64,000 nt of DNA from Dasania sp. GY-MA-18 (GCF_024734385.1 NZ_JANHAP010000001.1:469814-533813), one strand, 5' to 3'. Shown: positions 7,977 through 19,118, counted from the stretch's first letter. A program made the numbers and translations. The notes: a model not told the origin generated them from the sequence alone.

Positions 7977-8426
7977 ATGACCCCACAATTACAGCAGCAG
8001 TTTGCGCATTACAGCCAAAGCCATCAACACCCCAGCAATTTATTAATACATGCCATAGCAGTGCCGTTAATTTACCTCAGCGTGCTGGGCCTGCTTTGGG
8101 CCATCCCACTACCCTATGGCAGCAACGCCGCTTGGTTGGGCATAGCAATCACTTGCGGTTTTTACCTGCGCCACTCCCTGAGTTTATGCTTGGGCATATT
8201 AGCGCTATCGGCACTGGCCGTTTTGGGCTGCGCGCTACTACAGCAGCAAAATATTTCTGTAGCACTGACCTCGTTAGCTATTTTTATTGTGGCTTGGCTG
8301 GCACAATTTATAGGCCACGCTATAGAGGGCAAAAAGCCTTCTTTTTTTGAGGACTTAAGTTTTTTATTAGTAGGCCCAGGCTGGGTGCTGGCAAAACTTT
8401 ATCGCCGCCTGCACATTCCCGTTTAA
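7977..8426 (+). CDS. Mpo1-like (DUF962) membrane protein
   Basis: A 149-residue integral membrane protein of the DUF962/Mpo1 family. Yeast Mpo1 is an Fe(II) dioxygenase acting on 2-hydroxy fatty acids; bacterial members are uncharacterised. Family features are FAHYSQSHQHPSNLLIHAI near the N-terminus, two central hydrophobic pairs and the C-terminal AQFIGHAIEGKKPSFFED with conserved His and acidic residues. It starts 11 bases after the degS stop and is probably co-transcribed with it. Function in this organism is unknown. Confidence 0.85.
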   Translation: MTPQLQQQFAHYSQSHQHPSNLLIHAIAVPLIYLSVLGLLWAIPLPYGSNAAWLGIAITCGFYLRHSLSLCLGILALSALAVLGCALLQQQNISVALTSLAIFIVAWLAQFIGHAIEGKKPSFFEDLSFLLVGPGWVLAKLYRRLHIPV

Positions 8427-8463
8427 CTTTTATTATCAAACTAGCAATTGAAGAGAGACAACT

Positions 8464-8751
8464 ATGCAGTTTTTAGTGACCGCTTTAGATGGCACCGACG
8501 AACTAGCCCCACAGCGCCGTTCAGATGCCCGCGAAGAACATCTTAAAGGTGCCAAAGCACTAAAAGACTCTGGCCATATCTTAGAGGTAGGCCCCATACT
8601 CAGCGACGACGACAAAATGATAGGCTCGTTTATTTTATGCGAGTTTGATAGCCGCGCCGCGCTGGAAGACTGTTTAAACAATGATATCTACAGCAAAACA
8701 GGGGTGTGGGTAAATATTGATATTAAGCCGGTGAAGGTGGCTTTTAGATAA
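8464..8751 (+). CDS. YciI family protein
   Basis: A 95-residue YCII-related protein with the ferredoxin-like dimeric fold. The family signature is the Arg/Asp...His motif RSDAREEHLKGAKAL around residues 19-33, then DSGHILEVGPILSDD and the closing GVWVNIDIKPVKVAF. Some members are dehalogenase-like or accessory enzymes; the usual role is not established. GAAGAGAG precedes the ATG. It ends before a strong hairpin shared with the convergent hisD. Confidence 0.88.
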   Translation: MQFLVTALDGTDELAPQRRSDAREEHLKGAKALKDSGHILEVGPILSDDDKMIGSFILCEFDSRAALEDCLNNDIYSKTGVWVNIDIKPVKVAFR

Positions 8752-8767
8752 GTTTTTAAAATCGGCT

Positions 8768-8813
8768 ATATAGAGCAAGGCAGCGATTTATAAGCAGCCG
8801 CCTTGCTCTATAT
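8768..8813. terminator. Bidirectional terminator between yciI-like gene and hisD
   Basis: ATATAGAGCAAGGC (8768-8781) is exactly complementary to 8800-8813, giving a 14-bp stem with an 18-base loop. The two flanking genes converge on it, so it probably stops transcription from both sides, although the T tracts are mixed with A. Confidence 0.6.
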
Positions 8814-8846
8814 TATCTAGCGCTTCAAGATAAAGCTTAAAAACAC

Positions 8847-10169
8847 CTAATCTTTGATGCGGTATTCCGCAGAGCGGGCATGAGCCGTTAAAGATTCACC
8901 TCTGGCTAATACCGAAGCCGACTTGCCCAACGCTGAGGCACCCTCTGGCGAGCAAAAAATTAACGAGCTGCGCTTTTGAAAATCGTACACACCTAAGGGT
9001 GATGAAAACCTTGCCGTGCCAGATGTAGGCAATACGTGGTTAGGCCCCGCACAGTAATCCCCTAAGGCCTCAGCGGTGTGGCGGCCCATAAAAATAGCAC
9101 CCGCGTGGCGTATGCGTGGCAGCATGGCCTCGGGGTCGGCGATGGATAACTCCAAGTGCTCGGGGGCGATGCGGTTAACCACTTCGGCGGCCTGCTCTAC
9201 GCTGTGCACGTGTATAAACGCCGCGCGCTCACGCAGTGAGACCTTAACAATATCCTGCCTATCCAAAGTGGGTAGCAGCTTATCCATGCTGGCTTGTACT
9301 TGCGCTAAAAAGTCCGCGTCTTCACTCACCAATATCGATTGCGCATCTTCATCGTGCTCGGCCTGGGAAAATAAATCCATGGCTATCCAATCGGGGTCGG
9401 TCTTACCGTCGCATAACACTAAAATTTCGGAAGGCCCAGCAATCATATCCAAGCCCACTTGGCCAAACACTTTGCGCTTAGCGGTAGCCACAAAAATATT
9501 ACCGGGGCCCACAATTTTATCCACCCGCGGTACCGTTTGGGTGCCGTAAGCTAAGGCCGCAACGGCCTGCGCGCCACCTATGGTAAACACTCTATCAACA
9601 CCGGCTATAGCCGCTGCCGCCAACACCATATTATTGCGCTCGCCCTTGGGGGTGGGCACCACCATAATCAGCTCGCCTACCCCGGCCACTTTGGCGGGGA
9701 TGGCATTCATTAATACCGAAGAAGGGTAAGAGGCTTTGCCGCCGGGCACATATAAACCCACTCTATCCATGGCGGTGACTTGCTGGCCCAACACGGTGCC
9801 ATCGGCTTCGGTATAAGACCAGGACGCTTGCTTTTGGTGTTCGTGATAAGAGCGTACCCGCTGCGCGGCCAACTCTAAGGCTTGGCGCTGCTCGTCGCTG
9901 ATATCTTTTAAAGCCTGTTGCAATACGGCCTGCGACATTTCCAACTCAGCCATAGCATTGACCGCAAGGCCATCAAAACGCTGGGTGTATTCCACCACTG
10001 CAGCATCACCGCGGGCGCGCACACCGGCGACGATTTCATCTACCGCTGTTACCACGGCATGATCTGACACCGACTCCCAAGCCAAGAGTGCATCTAACTC
10101 TGCCGCAAAGTTTTTGCTGTTGGCATCCAGTTGCTTAATGGCAACGCTGGGGGTATTGGTATTGCTCAT
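8847..10169 (-). CDS. hisD: Histidinol dehydrogenase
   Basis: Zn-dependent HisD of 440 residues, which oxidises L-histidinol to L-histidine in two NAD+-linked steps, the end of histidine synthesis. Recognisable motifs are [60 protein letters not shown] and the active-site segment [13 protein letters not shown] carrying the general base and metal ligand, with [12 protein letters not shown] near the end. Length is normal. hisG lies 46 bases upstream on the same strand, so murA-hisG-hisD look like one unit as in Pseudomonas; hisC, usually next in line there, is absent. Confidence 0.96.
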   Translation of the reverse strand: MSNTNTPSVAIKQLDANSKNFAAELDALLAWESVSDHAVVTAVDEIVAGVRARGDAAVVEYTQRFDGLAVNAMAELEMSQAVLQQALKDISDEQRQALELAAQRVRSYHEHQKQASWSYTEADGTVLGQQVTAMDRVGLYVPGGKASYPSSVLMNAIPAKVAGVGELIMVVPTPKGERNNMVLAAAAIAGVDRVFTIGGAQAVAALAYGTQTVPRVDKIVGPGNIFVATAKRKVFGQVGLDMIAGPSEILVLCDGKTDPDWIAMDLFSQAEHDEDAQSILVSEDADFLAQVQASMDKLLPTLDRQDIVKVSLRERAAFIHVHSVEQAAEVVNRIAPEHLELSIADPEAMLPRIRHAGAIFMGRHTAEALGDYCAGPNHVLPTSGTARFSSPLGVYDFQKRSSLIFCSPEGASALGKSASVLARGESLTAHARSAEYRIKD

Positions 10170-10215
10170 TGCTGTATTCGCTTATCGCTAAGAAAAATAA
10201 AAGTAAAAATCAGAA

Positions 10216-10860
10216 TTAATTTTGCGCGGCCACCGCCTGCGCCAGCTTGTCGATGAGTTCTTGTATGCGTTGGTGCTTGCGCTTCATCGCGGCTTTGTTC
10301 ACCACTAAGCGCGAACTCACATCGGCGATATGATCCAGCGGCTGCATGCCATTGGCTTTTAAGGTATTACCCGTATCGACTATATCGACAATAATATCGG
10401 CCAAATCCATTAGCGGCGCTAACTCCATGGCACCGTAGAGCTTAATAATATCCGCCTGCTGGCCCTGGGCCGCAAAGTGCTGCTTGGCGATATTGACGAA
10501 CTTGGTCGCCACTCGCACGCGGCCCTTGGGTAATTCACGCCCCACCATGGCGGCGGTCATTAAACGGCATTTGGCAATTTGTAAATCCAGCGGCTCGTAT
10601 AAATCGGCGCCGTCTACTTCCAATAACATGTCTTTACCCGACACCCCTATATCGGCAGCGCCATGCTGCACATAGGTGGGCACATCCGAGCCGCGTATAA
10701 CAATCAACTTTACATGGGGCTGATTGGTTTCAAAAATCAGCTTGCGGCTTTTGCTAATATCTTCCAGCGGCTCTATGCCTGCGGCGGCAAATAGCGGCAG
10801 CGTTTCTTTGAGTATACGGCCCTTGGTGAGGGCAATAATAATGTCTTGATCGTTATTCAT
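10216..10860 (-). CDS. hisG: ATP phosphoribosyltransferase, short form
   Basis: HisG of 214 residues catalyses the first step of histidine synthesis, joining ATP and PRPP. It begins [25 protein letters not shown] and carries [19 protein letters not shown], the PRPP-binding motif. The length marks the short HisG_S form, which lacks the C-terminal regulatory ACT-like domain and works as a hetero-octamer with HisZ; hisZ is not in this window. It lies 21 bases downstream of murA. Confidence 0.95.
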   Translation of the reverse strand: MNNDQDIIIALTKGRILKETLPLFAAAGIEPLEDISKSRKLIFETNQPHVKLIVIRGSDVPTYVQHGAADIGVSGKDMLLEVDGADLYEPLDLQIAKCRLMTAAMVGRELPKGRVRVATKFVNIAKQHFAAQGQQADIIKLYGAMELAPLMDLADIIVDIVDTGNTLKANGMQPLDHIADVSSRLVVNKAAMKRKHQRIQELIDKLAQAVAAQN

Positions 10861-10881
10861 TACATTAACTTTTTAAAAAGG

Positions 10882-12153
<1,272 letters not shown>

Positions 12154-12178
12154 TTAAGTAATTGTGCTGCAACTCTGC

Positions 12179-12409
12179 TTATGAGTTTTCAGCGGGAGTG
12201 AGCGCCTTGATGTTCACGGCGTGTATGCTGCCATCGGCAATTTGCTGGCTTAAACCGGCATACACCATTTGCTGGCGCTTAACAGGGCGTACCCCTTCAA
12301 AAATATCGCCTATGGCCGTCACGCTGCAGTGGCTACCCTCGACTTCTACTCGTACTTCACAGCCCGTTAACTCGGCCTCTAGTAATTGTTTGATTTGATC
12401 TGCGTTCAT
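12179..12409 (-). CDS. ibaG: BolA family protein IbaG
   Basis: A 76-residue BolA/IbaG protein starting MNADQIKQLLEAELTGCEV. A longer frame goes to 12460, but GAGGAA six bases before the ATG at 12409 decides the start. BolA proteins bind [2Fe-2S] clusters with monothiol glutaredoxins; IbaG is the acid-stress relative encoded next to murA. The motif KRQQMVYAGLSQQIADGSIHAVNIK contains the conserved C-terminal His. mlaB, which normally lies between ibaG and mlaC, is absent. Confidence 0.92.
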   Translation of the reverse strand: MNADQIKQLLEAELTGCEVRVEVEGSHCSVTAIGDIFEGVRPVKRQQMVYAGLSQQIADGSIHAVNIKALTPAENS

Positions 12410-12509
12410 GAATTCCTCACCGCCTATGGATACTGGCGCTAGCGCTATAAAAGACGGCAAATTGTACGGAAACAGGCCCCAAATAGCGAGCTAAATGGGG
12501 CTGTTAGGG

Positions 12510-13199
12510 CTATTGTTGTGACGCTGGTTCGACTACGGGCTCTTGCCCTGCGGGCGTAACTGACCAATTATCGATCACCTTATCCAAATCACCCTGATAG
12601 CGCTTGGCGGCGGCGATAAACTGGCCCTGATAAACCAAGCCTAAGTTCACCGCCTCTATGGTGACATTGCGAATTTTCCATGTGCCATCTTTGTCTTGGC
12701 GCATTTTGTAAGAGACCTCATAGGGCTTTTCGGCCGAGCCGTAAATTTTTTGCAATACGGTGGCAACACCACTCACATCTTCACCGGCAGCGGGGGGCAC
12801 TACCTCTGTTTTGGTGCCGCTAAAAGCCAATAACCCCTTGGCATAGGTTTGCACTAAACCGCGCTTAAATACGTCAGAAAAACGCCTAACCTGACCTTTG
12901 AACGCCTCCCTGGCCTGATCGGAGCCCAGTTGGCGGTAATACTCGCGGGTGGCATAGGGGCCCATCACGCCTCGGGAAAAACCATCGAAATCGAGCACAG
13001 CATCTAAAATAACCTCTATTTCCTGATAAAAGCGCTGCGGGTCTTTTTCAAAATAACCATTGGCTTCGTCAATTAAGGCCAACACCTTCTCGGTGGTTTG
13101 CTCTACGGTTTGATGAGCCGTTAGAGGTGCCGCCGCAGCCATATTCACCATTAATAACAGTGTAGCGATAGCCACTGACACCCGTTGTATAGCCCTCAT
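12510..13199 (-). CDS. mlaC: Periplasmic phospholipid-binding protein MlaC
   Basis: A 229-residue MlaC/Ttg2D protein with a Sec signal peptide (residues 1-24, ending MVNMAAAAP). MlaC ferries phospholipids between the outer-membrane MlaA complex and the inner-membrane MlaFEDB ABC system to keep outer-leaflet asymmetry. Family motifs include FSRGVMGPYATREYYRQLG and the Gln/Tyr-rich QVRRFSDVFKRGLVQTYAKG lining the lipid pocket. Here it stands alone: mlaF, mlaE and mlaD upstream and mlaB downstream are missing, while yrbG, usually beyond mlaF, is directly divergent. Its partners must be elsewhere or lost. Confidence 0.9.
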   Translation of the reverse strand: MRAIQRVSVAIATLLLMVNMAAAAPLTAHQTVEQTTEKVLALIDEANGYFEKDPQRFYQEIEVILDAVLDFDGFSRGVMGPYATREYYRQLGSDQAREAFKGQVRRFSDVFKRGLVQTYAKGLLAFSGTKTEVVPPAAGEDVSGVATVLQKIYGSAEKPYEVSYKMRQDKDGTWKIRNVTIEAVNLGLVYQGQFIAAAKRYQGDLDKVIDNWSVTPAGQEPVVEPASQQ

Positions 13200-13323
13200 G
13201 AATTTCTCCCTAGTAATGAATGGCTGCCAATGTAACGAAAAAACCTGCGAGGTAAAAGCATTCTGTTAATACAAAGTTACGACAACTATATGCTTTTAAA
13301 TGTTTAATTTGTCGCCATGGCGA

Positions 13324-13351
13324 TTACCTTTAACAAAAACCCCTATATAAT
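13324..13351 (+). promoter_or_regulatory. Candidate promoter of yrbG-kdsD-lptCAB
   Basis: A consensus -10 TATAAT (13346-13351) with a weak -35 TTACCT (13324-13329), spacer 16, lies 52 bases before yrbG in the divergent region with mlaC. Confidence 0.45.
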
Positions 13352-13402
13352 GGCCGCCCGTTTTCAACTCACACGCCTAAACACAACCTCCATAGGAACA
13401 CC

Positions 13403-14419
13403 ATGCTAGAAGCCAGTATTGCCATCATTATCGGATTTGCCGGTTTAATTTGGAGCGCCGATCAATTTGTTGCCGGCGCCGCCGCGATTGCCAAAAACTT
13501 AGGCATGGCTCCTATCATGATAGGTTTAACCATAGTGGCCTTTGGCACTTCAGCGCCCGAGATCATCGTTTCTATTAGCGCCGCATTAAAAGACGCTGGT
13601 GGTTTGGCAGTAGGTAATGCTTTAGGTTCCAATCTGGCCAATATAGGCATGGTATTAGGCATTACCGCTTTGGTAGCCCCTATCCCCATCGCCCTTAATA
13701 TTTTGAAACGCGAAATGCCACTGCTGCTAATTGCCACCCTGGGCGCCAGCTATTGCTTATATGATTTACATTTAAGCTGGCAGGATGGTGTTATTTTACT
13801 CGTCACCTTGGCGGTGATTTTTTACATATTAGTGACCAGCAAATCACACCAACCCGATGCCGAGCACGAAGCCGATGTGGAACATATTCCCACCATGTCT
13901 TCCGGTAAAGCATGGCTATTATTTGCGGTTGGCTTTGCCCTGTTAATTGCCAGCTCACAACTGTTAGTCTGGGGGGCCAAGATAGTTGCCATAGAGCTAG
14001 GGGTTAGTGAATTGATTATAGGCCTAACCATAGTAGCCGTAGGCACCAGCCTGCCCGAACTAGCCGCCACCGTAGCCAGCGCCTTGAAAGGCCACCACGA
14101 TATTGCCTTGGGTAATATTATAGGCTCCAACCTGTTTAACCTGCTGGCGGTAATGGCCATGCCAGCATTAATTAGCCCTACGGCTTTAAGCCCTGAAGTC
14201 TTTAGCCGCGACTATATGAGCATGGCGGGCATCACCGTTTTATTAGCCGCCATACTCTATGGCCACTATTTGTGGGCTAAGCGCAGCAACGCCAAGCTAT
14301 CCAGCAGCAACGGCACCCCCGCCCTATTACCTACCCAATACCTGGGCAGGCTGGCGGGTGCGGCGCTATTAATCTGCTACGTGGCCTATTATTATCTGCT
14401 ATTCCCTATACATGGATAA
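13403..14419 (+). CDS. yrbG: Calcium/sodium antiporter family protein YrbG
   Basis: CaCA-superfamily cation exchanger of 338 residues with about ten membrane segments in two inverted halves. Each half has an alpha repeat: GLTIVAFGTSAPEIIVSISA with GNALGSNLANIG, and GLTIVAVGTSLPELAATVAS with GNIIGSNLFNL; the acidic residues in GTSxPE bind cations. E. coli YrbG does not have a settled function. It is the first gene of the kdsD-lpt operon, as in E. coli, and overlaps kdsD by 8 bases. Confidence 0.93.
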   Translation: MLEASIAIIIGFAGLIWSADQFVAGAAAIAKNLGMAPIMIGLTIVAFGTSAPEIIVSISAALKDAGGLAVGNALGSNLANIGMVLGITALVAPIPIALNILKREMPLLLIATLGASYCLYDLHLSWQDGVILLVTLAVIFYILVTSKSHQPDAEHEADVEHIPTMSSGKAWLLFAVGFALLIASSQLLVWGAKIVAIELGVSELIIGLTIVAVGTSLPELAATVASALKGHHDIALGNIIGSNLFNLLAVMAMPALISPTALSPEVFSRDYMSMAGITVLLAAILYGHYLWAKRSNAKLSSSNGTPALLPTQYLGRLAGAALLICYVAYYYLLFPIHG

Positions 14420-15401
14420 GCTCAACATTATGACGACCATCTCATTTAAAGACTCGGCCCTGCGCACTATCAACATAGAGCGCGACGCCGTGGCCAGCTT
14501 AATCGATAAGGTAGATAAGCAATTTGATTTAGCCTGCCAGCTGATCTTGCAATGCCAAGGCCGGGTAGTGGTTACCGGCATGGGTAAATCCGGCCATATA
14601 GGCACTAAAATCGCTGCGACTTTAGCCAGCACCGGCACCCCCGCCATGTTCGTACACCCGGGCGAAGCCAGCCACGGTGACATGGGCATGATTACTGCGC
14701 AAGATGTGGTGATAGCACTATCCAACTCCGGCAGCACTGCCGAAGTAGTCACCCTATTACCCCTGCTTAAACGCTTAGGCATAGCCTTGATTACCATCAC
14801 CGGCAACCCCGACTCCATACTGTCGCAAACAGCTGACGCCAATTTAGATGTCAGCGTAGCGCAAGAGGCCTGCCCGCTTAACCTGGCCCCCACTTCCAGC
14901 ACCACCGCCTCGCTGGTTATGGGTGATGCCCTAGCCATAGCCTTATTAGAAGCTCGCGGCTTTACTGCTGAAGACTTTGCCTTTTCACACCCCGGCGGTG
15001 CGTTGGGCAGGCAGCTGCTATTAAAAGTGGATGACGTCATGCACAGTGGCGAGCAAATCCCCAAAGTCGCCAGCGGCACCCTGCTTAGTGATGCTTTATT
15101 AGAAGTAAGCCGTAAAGGCTTAGGTATGACCACGGTAGTGGATAAAAACAACGTATTAATCGGTCTATTTACCGATGGCGATTTACGCCGCGCCTTGGAT
15201 CACAGCATAGACATACATAACACGCGCATAGACGAAGTGATGACGGTTAACTCTAAAACCGCCCATCCCGGTATGCTAGCCGCCGAAATTCTGGGGCTGA
15301 TGGATGAATACAAAATCAACTCCATGGCCGTAGTCGACAGTGACAAACACCCTGTAGGTGCCGTGCATTTACACGACTTATTAAAAGCGGGAGTGGCCTA
15401 A
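14412..15401 (+). CDS. kdsD: Arabinose-5-phosphate isomerase
   Basis: KdsD converts D-ribulose 5-phosphate to D-arabinose 5-phosphate, the start of Kdo synthesis for LPS. The SIS domain (about 35-180) has VVVTGMGKSGHIGTKIAATL and ALSNSGSTAEVV; two CBS domains follow (VDDVMHSGEQIPKV and RIDEVMTVNSKTAHP). Length, 329 residues, is normal. A second ATG at 14430 is possible and would remove six residues and the overlap with yrbG. kdsC, encoding the Kdo-8-phosphate phosphatase that normally follows, is not here: lptC begins 12 bases after the stop. Confidence 0.94.
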   Translation: MDKLNIMTTISFKDSALRTINIERDAVASLIDKVDKQFDLACQLILQCQGRVVVTGMGKSGHIGTKIAATLASTGTPAMFVHPGEASHGDMGMITAQDVVIALSNSGSTAEVVTLLPLLKRLGIALITITGNPDSILSQTADANLDVSVAQEACPLNLAPTSSTTASLVMGDALAIALLEARGFTAEDFAFSHPGGALGRQLLLKVDDVMHSGEQIPKVASGTLLSDALLEVSRKGLGMTTVVDKNNVLIGLFTDGDLRRALDHSIDIHNTRIDEVMTVNSKTAHPGMLAAEILGLMDEYKINSMAVVDSDKHPVGAVHLHDLLKAGVA

Positions 15402-15413
15402 ACACCACAAACT

Positions 15414-15983
15414 ATGAAATTACTGCGCCGCAAACAAAAACACTTTATCACCTCCAGTATTGCCTTGGTTTTACTGCTAGTGTTTTTATGGCTGTATAGC
15501 GATACCGGCTCCACCCCCAGCTTTAGCAAAAAAACCGCTCCCTCTGACCCCGAAGTATTTATGAGCAATATGCACAGCCTGCGCTTTAACGAGCAAGGTG
15601 AGCTGGCCCACACCCTCAAGGCCGAAACTGTCAAAAGCTACAGCAATGGCAGGCGCAGTAACTTGCAACAACCCATCATAGACTTTTATAAAGATCAGCA
15701 GCCCTCATGGCGCATCACCGCCGACTCAGGCATAGTGCGTAAAAAAGGCGCAAAGGTAGATCTAAAAAACCACGTAGTAGTGGTTAATAACGACCACAGC
15801 TATCAACTAACCACCAGCGCACTAACGCTATACCCCAAAAAAAATATCGCTGATAACAACCAAGCCGTTACTATTACCAGCCCACAGGGCACTACCAACG
15901 CCACCGGTATTAAAGCGGATTTAACCCAAGAACATACTATTTTGAAAAAGCGTGTCACAGGCCACTATCATGCAACGCCTTAA
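15414..15983 (+). CDS. lptC: LPS export protein LptC
   Basis: A 189-residue bitopic protein with one N-terminal membrane anchor (about residues 13-27) and a periplasmic beta-jellyroll. It passes LPS from the LptB2FG extractor to LptA across the periplasm. Family traits are the short cytoplasmic start, MHSLRFNEQGELAHTLKAE, and a slotted-beta C-terminus with SPQGTTNATGIKADLTQ. It lies between kdsD and lptA, the usual order apart from the missing kdsC. The coding end overlaps the lptA start by 14 bases. Confidence 0.9.
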   Translation: MKLLRRKQKHFITSSIALVLLLVFLWLYSDTGSTPSFSKKTAPSDPEVFMSNMHSLRFNEQGELAHTLKAETVKSYSNGRRSNLQQPIIDFYKDQQPSWRITADSGIVRKKGAKVDLKNHVVVVNNDHSYQLTTSALTLYPKKNIADNNQAVTITSPQGTTNATGIKADLTQEHTILKKRVTGHYHATP

Positions 15984-16704
15984 TAAATTATTGCTACAAC
16001 TCACCGCCACCGGCCTCAGCTGCTTAAGCGCAATTGGCTGGGCGCTGCCAGATGATCGCGAGCAACCTATTACCATACAGTCAGACTCTGCTGAGCAGCG
16101 CATAGTCAACGGCAAAGAAACCACCGTCTATAACGGCAGCGTAGAAATGGTACAGGGCAGCCTACAAATTAAAGGCGAGGCGGTAACCGTGTTTAGCGAG
16201 AACCGCTCCGTTACCAAAATTGTCGCGGTAGGTGACCTGGCTTTTTTTAGCCAGCAAAACGAGGCCGAAAAACCGCCGGTAGAAGCGCAAGCCAAAACCA
16301 TAGAATATTTAATCAGCGCCGACACCATAGTATTTTTGGACCAGGCGACACTAACCCAAGGCGCCTCCAGCATTAGCGGCCAACGCATAGACTACAACAC
16401 CAACACCGCCCAAGTTAAAGCCGCTGGCAGCAGCAATGAAAACAACAGCGCCGACAACAGTAACAATAGCGGCCGGGTTAACATGGTATTAGAGCCCAAA
16501 CGCAAAGCCGATGGCACCGAGCCCACTGGCATTGAAAACGCAGCCCCAGCACAAGCAGCCGCTAACGCGCCCCAGACTGAACAGCCCGCCCCCGCCACTG
16601 CTATAGAGCCAGCTCCAACCACAGAAACAGAAACAGAAACAGAAACAGAAACAGAAACAGAAACAGAAAAAAAGGATAGCCATGCCGACGCTATTAGCCA
16701 GTAA
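15970..16704 (+). CDS. lptA: LPS transport periplasmic protein LptA with long C-terminal tail
   Basis: LptA bridges LptC and LptD in the periplasmic LPS bridge. From the ATG at 15970, preceded by an AGG at fitting distance, it is about 244 residues with signal peptide [20 protein letters not shown]. An upstream GTG at 15952 is possible but adds residues before the signal. The OstA/LptA domain spans about 35-170, with [20 protein letters not shown] and INYNTNTA-type strands. The last 85 or so residues are a low-complexity Asn, Ala, Pro and Glu region ending in eight Thr-Glu pairs. Typical LptA is about 180 residues, so this tail is unusual. It overlaps lptB by 23 bases. Confidence 0.9.
   Translation: MQRLNKLLLQLTATGLSCLSAIGWALPDDREQPITIQSDSAEQRIVNGKETTVYNGSVEMVQGSLQIKGEAVTVFSENRSVTKIVAVGDLAFFSQQNEAEKPPVEAQAKTIEYLISADTIVFLDQATLTQGASSISGQRIDYNTNTAQVKAAGSSNENNSADNSNNSGRVNMVLEPKRKADGTEPTGIENAAPAQAAANAPQTEQPAPATAIEPAPTTETETETETETETETEKKDSHADAISQ
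16621..16668 (+). repeat. Hexanucleotide microsatellite in lptA
   Basis: Eight perfect copies of ACAGAA, encoding Thr-Glu repeated eight times at the LptA C-terminus, end 13 bases before the lptB start codon. Copy-number change would alter tail length without shifting frame. Confidence 0.95.
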
Positions 16705-17407
16705 TCTAGCCAAGGCCTATAAAGGCCGGGAAGTGGTTAAAGATGTTTCTCTATCGGTAGAAAGCGGCCAAATCGTTGGCCTGCTGGGCCCTAACGGCGC
16801 CGGTAAAACCACCTGTTTCTATATGATAGTGGGCATAGTCACCGCCGACCGCGGCCGCATTACCCTAGACGATAAAGAACTCACCGGTCTCTCTATGGGT
16901 GGTCGCGCCAGACAAGGCATAGGCTACCTGCCCCAAGAGGCCTCTATTTTCCGCAAGCTCAGCGTGTCCGATAATATTATGGCCATCTTAGAAACCCGCT
17001 CCGAGCTCAGCCGCCAGCAGCGTAAAGCCAAACTAGAAGAGTTACTGCAAGAGCTGCACATCACCCATATACGCGACAGTGCCGGCATGGCGCTATCGGG
17101 CGGCGAACGTCGCCGGGTAGAAATTGCCCGCGCCCTAGCCACCGAGCCTTCATTTATTTTATTGGACGAACCTTTTGCCGGGGTGGACCCCATTTCAGTA
17201 GGTGATATTAAAAACATTATTCAACATCTAAAAGATTTAGGCATAGGGGTGTTAATCACCGATCACAATGTGCGCGAAACCCTGAGTATCTGCGAAAAAG
17301 CCTATATTGTTGGCGAAGGCCATATCATTTCGGAAGGCTCACCGGAAACCGTGCTTAATAACCGAAAAGTGCGCGATATCTATCTAGGCCATCAGTTTGT
17401 TCTATAA
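16682..17407 (+). CDS. lptB: LPS export ATPase LptB
   Basis: Cytoplasmic ABC ATPase of 241 residues that powers LPS extraction by the LptB2FG complex; lptF and lptG are not in this window. Walker A is GPNGAGKTT (about 36-44), the Q loop lies in [10 protein letters not shown], the signature is [16 protein letters not shown], Walker B is [13 protein letters not shown] and the H loop is LITDHNVRE. The ATG has AAAGGA upstream, inside the lptA coding end. Length and sequence are typical. The stop is followed by an AAGCTGTACAGCTT palindrome. Confidence 0.96.
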   Translation: MPTLLASNLAKAYKGREVVKDVSLSVESGQIVGLLGPNGAGKTTCFYMIVGIVTADRGRITLDDKELTGLSMGGRARQGIGYLPQEASIFRKLSVSDNIMAILETRSELSRQQRKAKLEELLQELHITHIRDSAGMALSGGERRRVEIARALATEPSFILLDEPFAGVDPISVGDIKNIIQHLKDLGIGVLITDHNVRETLSICEKAYIVGEGHIISEGSPETVLNNRKVRDIYLGHQFVL

Positions 17408-17430
17408 GCTGTACAGCTTTTAGCCAAAAC

Positions 17431-17459
17431 TTAAGATAAGTATAAAAAAGCGGTATAAA
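17431..17459 (+). promoter_or_regulatory. Candidate promoter for rpoN
   Basis: TTAAGA (17431-17436), a 17-base spacer and TATAAA (17454-17459) lie in the 205-base gap before rpoN. This fits a weak sigma-70 promoter. Confidence 0.35.
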
Positions 17460-17612
17460 TTTTGCGTTCGTATTGCCTATAAGAACCCGCATAAACTACA
17501 CTAGCGCTAAGTTGTCCTCATTAATAGCTGGCATAAATGGCCCGCCCTAAGCAGTAAAACTAGCCCTCTTAGGCGCAGCCTCCTTTTGCGGTAAACGTAA
17601 TAATTATTCACT

Positions 17613-19118
17613 ATGAAACAATCGCTACAACTTAAAATTGGCCAGCAGCTGACCATGACGCCTCAGCTGCAGCAAGCGATCAAACTACTACAGCTTTCCA
17701 CCCTAGATTTACAACAAGAAATTCAGCAGGCCCTAGAAAGCAACCCCATGCTAGAGGTCAATGAAGAAAGCGAAAACGAAACCGCCCCCAAAGAAGACGA
17801 CAAGCAGGCCGAGTTAGTCGACCTCAGCCAGCCCAGCGAAAAAACCAATAGCAAAGAGGCCGACAGCGCAGCGGCCGATGCCGACAGCGACTGGGCCGAA
17901 AATAATATTCCCGACGACCTACCGGTAGACACCAACTGGGATGATGTTTATACCAACAACAGCCCCAACACCAGCTCTGCGCCTGCCGGTGATAGCGATT
18001 ATAATTTTGATGCCAACAACAGTGCCGAAGAGTCACTGCAAGATCACCTCTATTGGCAACTCAACCTCACCCGTTTATCCGACTTAGACCGCAGTGTTGC
18101 CATGGCCATAGTCGATGCCATAGACACTAACGGCCGCCTCACCCTTAGCCCCGAAGACATATTAAGCGGCTTTAGCGAGGAGCACCCCGAGCTTGAGCTA
18201 GACGAAGTGATGGCGGTGTTACACCGAGTACAGCAGTTTGACCCCCCAGGTGTGGCCGCTGCCGACTTACAAGAGTGCCTGCTGATACAGCTCAACCAGC
18301 TGTCACCCGACACCCCCTGGCTTAAAGAGGCGAAACTGGTGATCACCCGCCACTTGGCCTTATTAGGCAACCGCGATTACGCCCAGCTTATGCGTCGCAG
18401 CAAGCTCAAAGAGCCACAGCTGCAAGCGGTATTAATGCTAATCCAAAGCCTCAACCCCAATCCCGGTGAAACCTTTACCAGCAGCCAAACCGAATACATA
18501 GTGCCCGACGTTTTTGTTAAAAAAATCAAAGGCCGCTGGACCGTAGAGCTCAACCCCGATACGGCGCCCAAACTGAGCATTAATAACACCTACGCCTCAA
18601 TGGTTAAACGCGCCGACAACAGCAGTGATAACAACTACCTGCGCGACAACCTGCAAGAGGCACGCTGGTTTTTAAAGAGCTTGCAAAGCCGCAACGAAAC
18701 CCTAATGAAAGTCGCCACCCGCATCGTCGAACACCAGCGCGGTTTTTTAGACTATGGCGACGAGGCTATGAAGCCCTTGGTACTGCACGATATTGCCGAG
18801 GCGGTAGAGATGCACGAGTCCACTATCTCGCGGGTCACCACCCAAAAATACATGCATACACCTAGAGGCATTTTTGAGCTGAAGTATTTTTTCTCCAGCC
18901 ATGTCAGCACCGATACCGGTGGCGAGTGTTCCTCTACGGCGATACGGGCGCTGATTAAAAAATTAATCGCCGCCGAAAATACCAAAAAGCCACTTAGCGA
19001 CAGTAAAATTACTGCATTGCTGGGCGAGCAGGGCATTAAGGTGGCTCGCCGCACCATAGCCAAATACCGCGAGTCACTTAATATACCGCCCTCCAATGAG
19101 CGCAAGCGGCTTATTTAA
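17613..19118 (+). CDS. rpoN: RNA polymerase sigma-54 factor
   Basis: RpoN of 501 residues directs transcription from -24/-12 promoters with AAA+ activators. Region I is Gln-rich ([20 protein letters not shown]), followed by an acidic spacer (about 45-135), the core-binding and -12 recognition domains, and the C-terminal RpoN box [20 protein letters not shown] that reads the -24 element. The genes downstream (hpf, ptsN, rapZ, npr) form the usual rpoN cluster linking nitrogen and PTS control. No strong ribosome-binding site is evident before the ATG. Confidence 0.96.
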   Translation: MKQSLQLKIGQQLTMTPQLQQAIKLLQLSTLDLQQEIQQALESNPMLEVNEESENETAPKEDDKQAELVDLSQPSEKTNSKEADSAAADADSDWAENNIPDDLPVDTNWDDVYTNNSPNTSSAPAGDSDYNFDANNSAEESLQDHLYWQLNLTRLSDLDRSVAMAIVDAIDTNGRLTLSPEDILSGFSEEHPELELDEVMAVLHRVQQFDPPGVAAADLQECLLIQLNQLSPDTPWLKEAKLVITRHLALLGNRDYAQLMRRSKLKEPQLQAVLMLIQSLNPNPGETFTSSQTEYIVPDVFVKKIKGRWTVELNPDTAPKLSINNTYASMVKRADNSSDNNYLRDNLQEARWFLKSLQSRNETLMKVATRIVEHQRGFLDYGDEAMKPLVLHDIAEAVEMHESTISRVTTQKYMHTPRGIFELKYFFSSHVSTDTGGECSSTAIRALIKKLIAAENTKKPLSDSKITALLGEQGIKVARRTIAKYRESLNIPPSNERKRLI

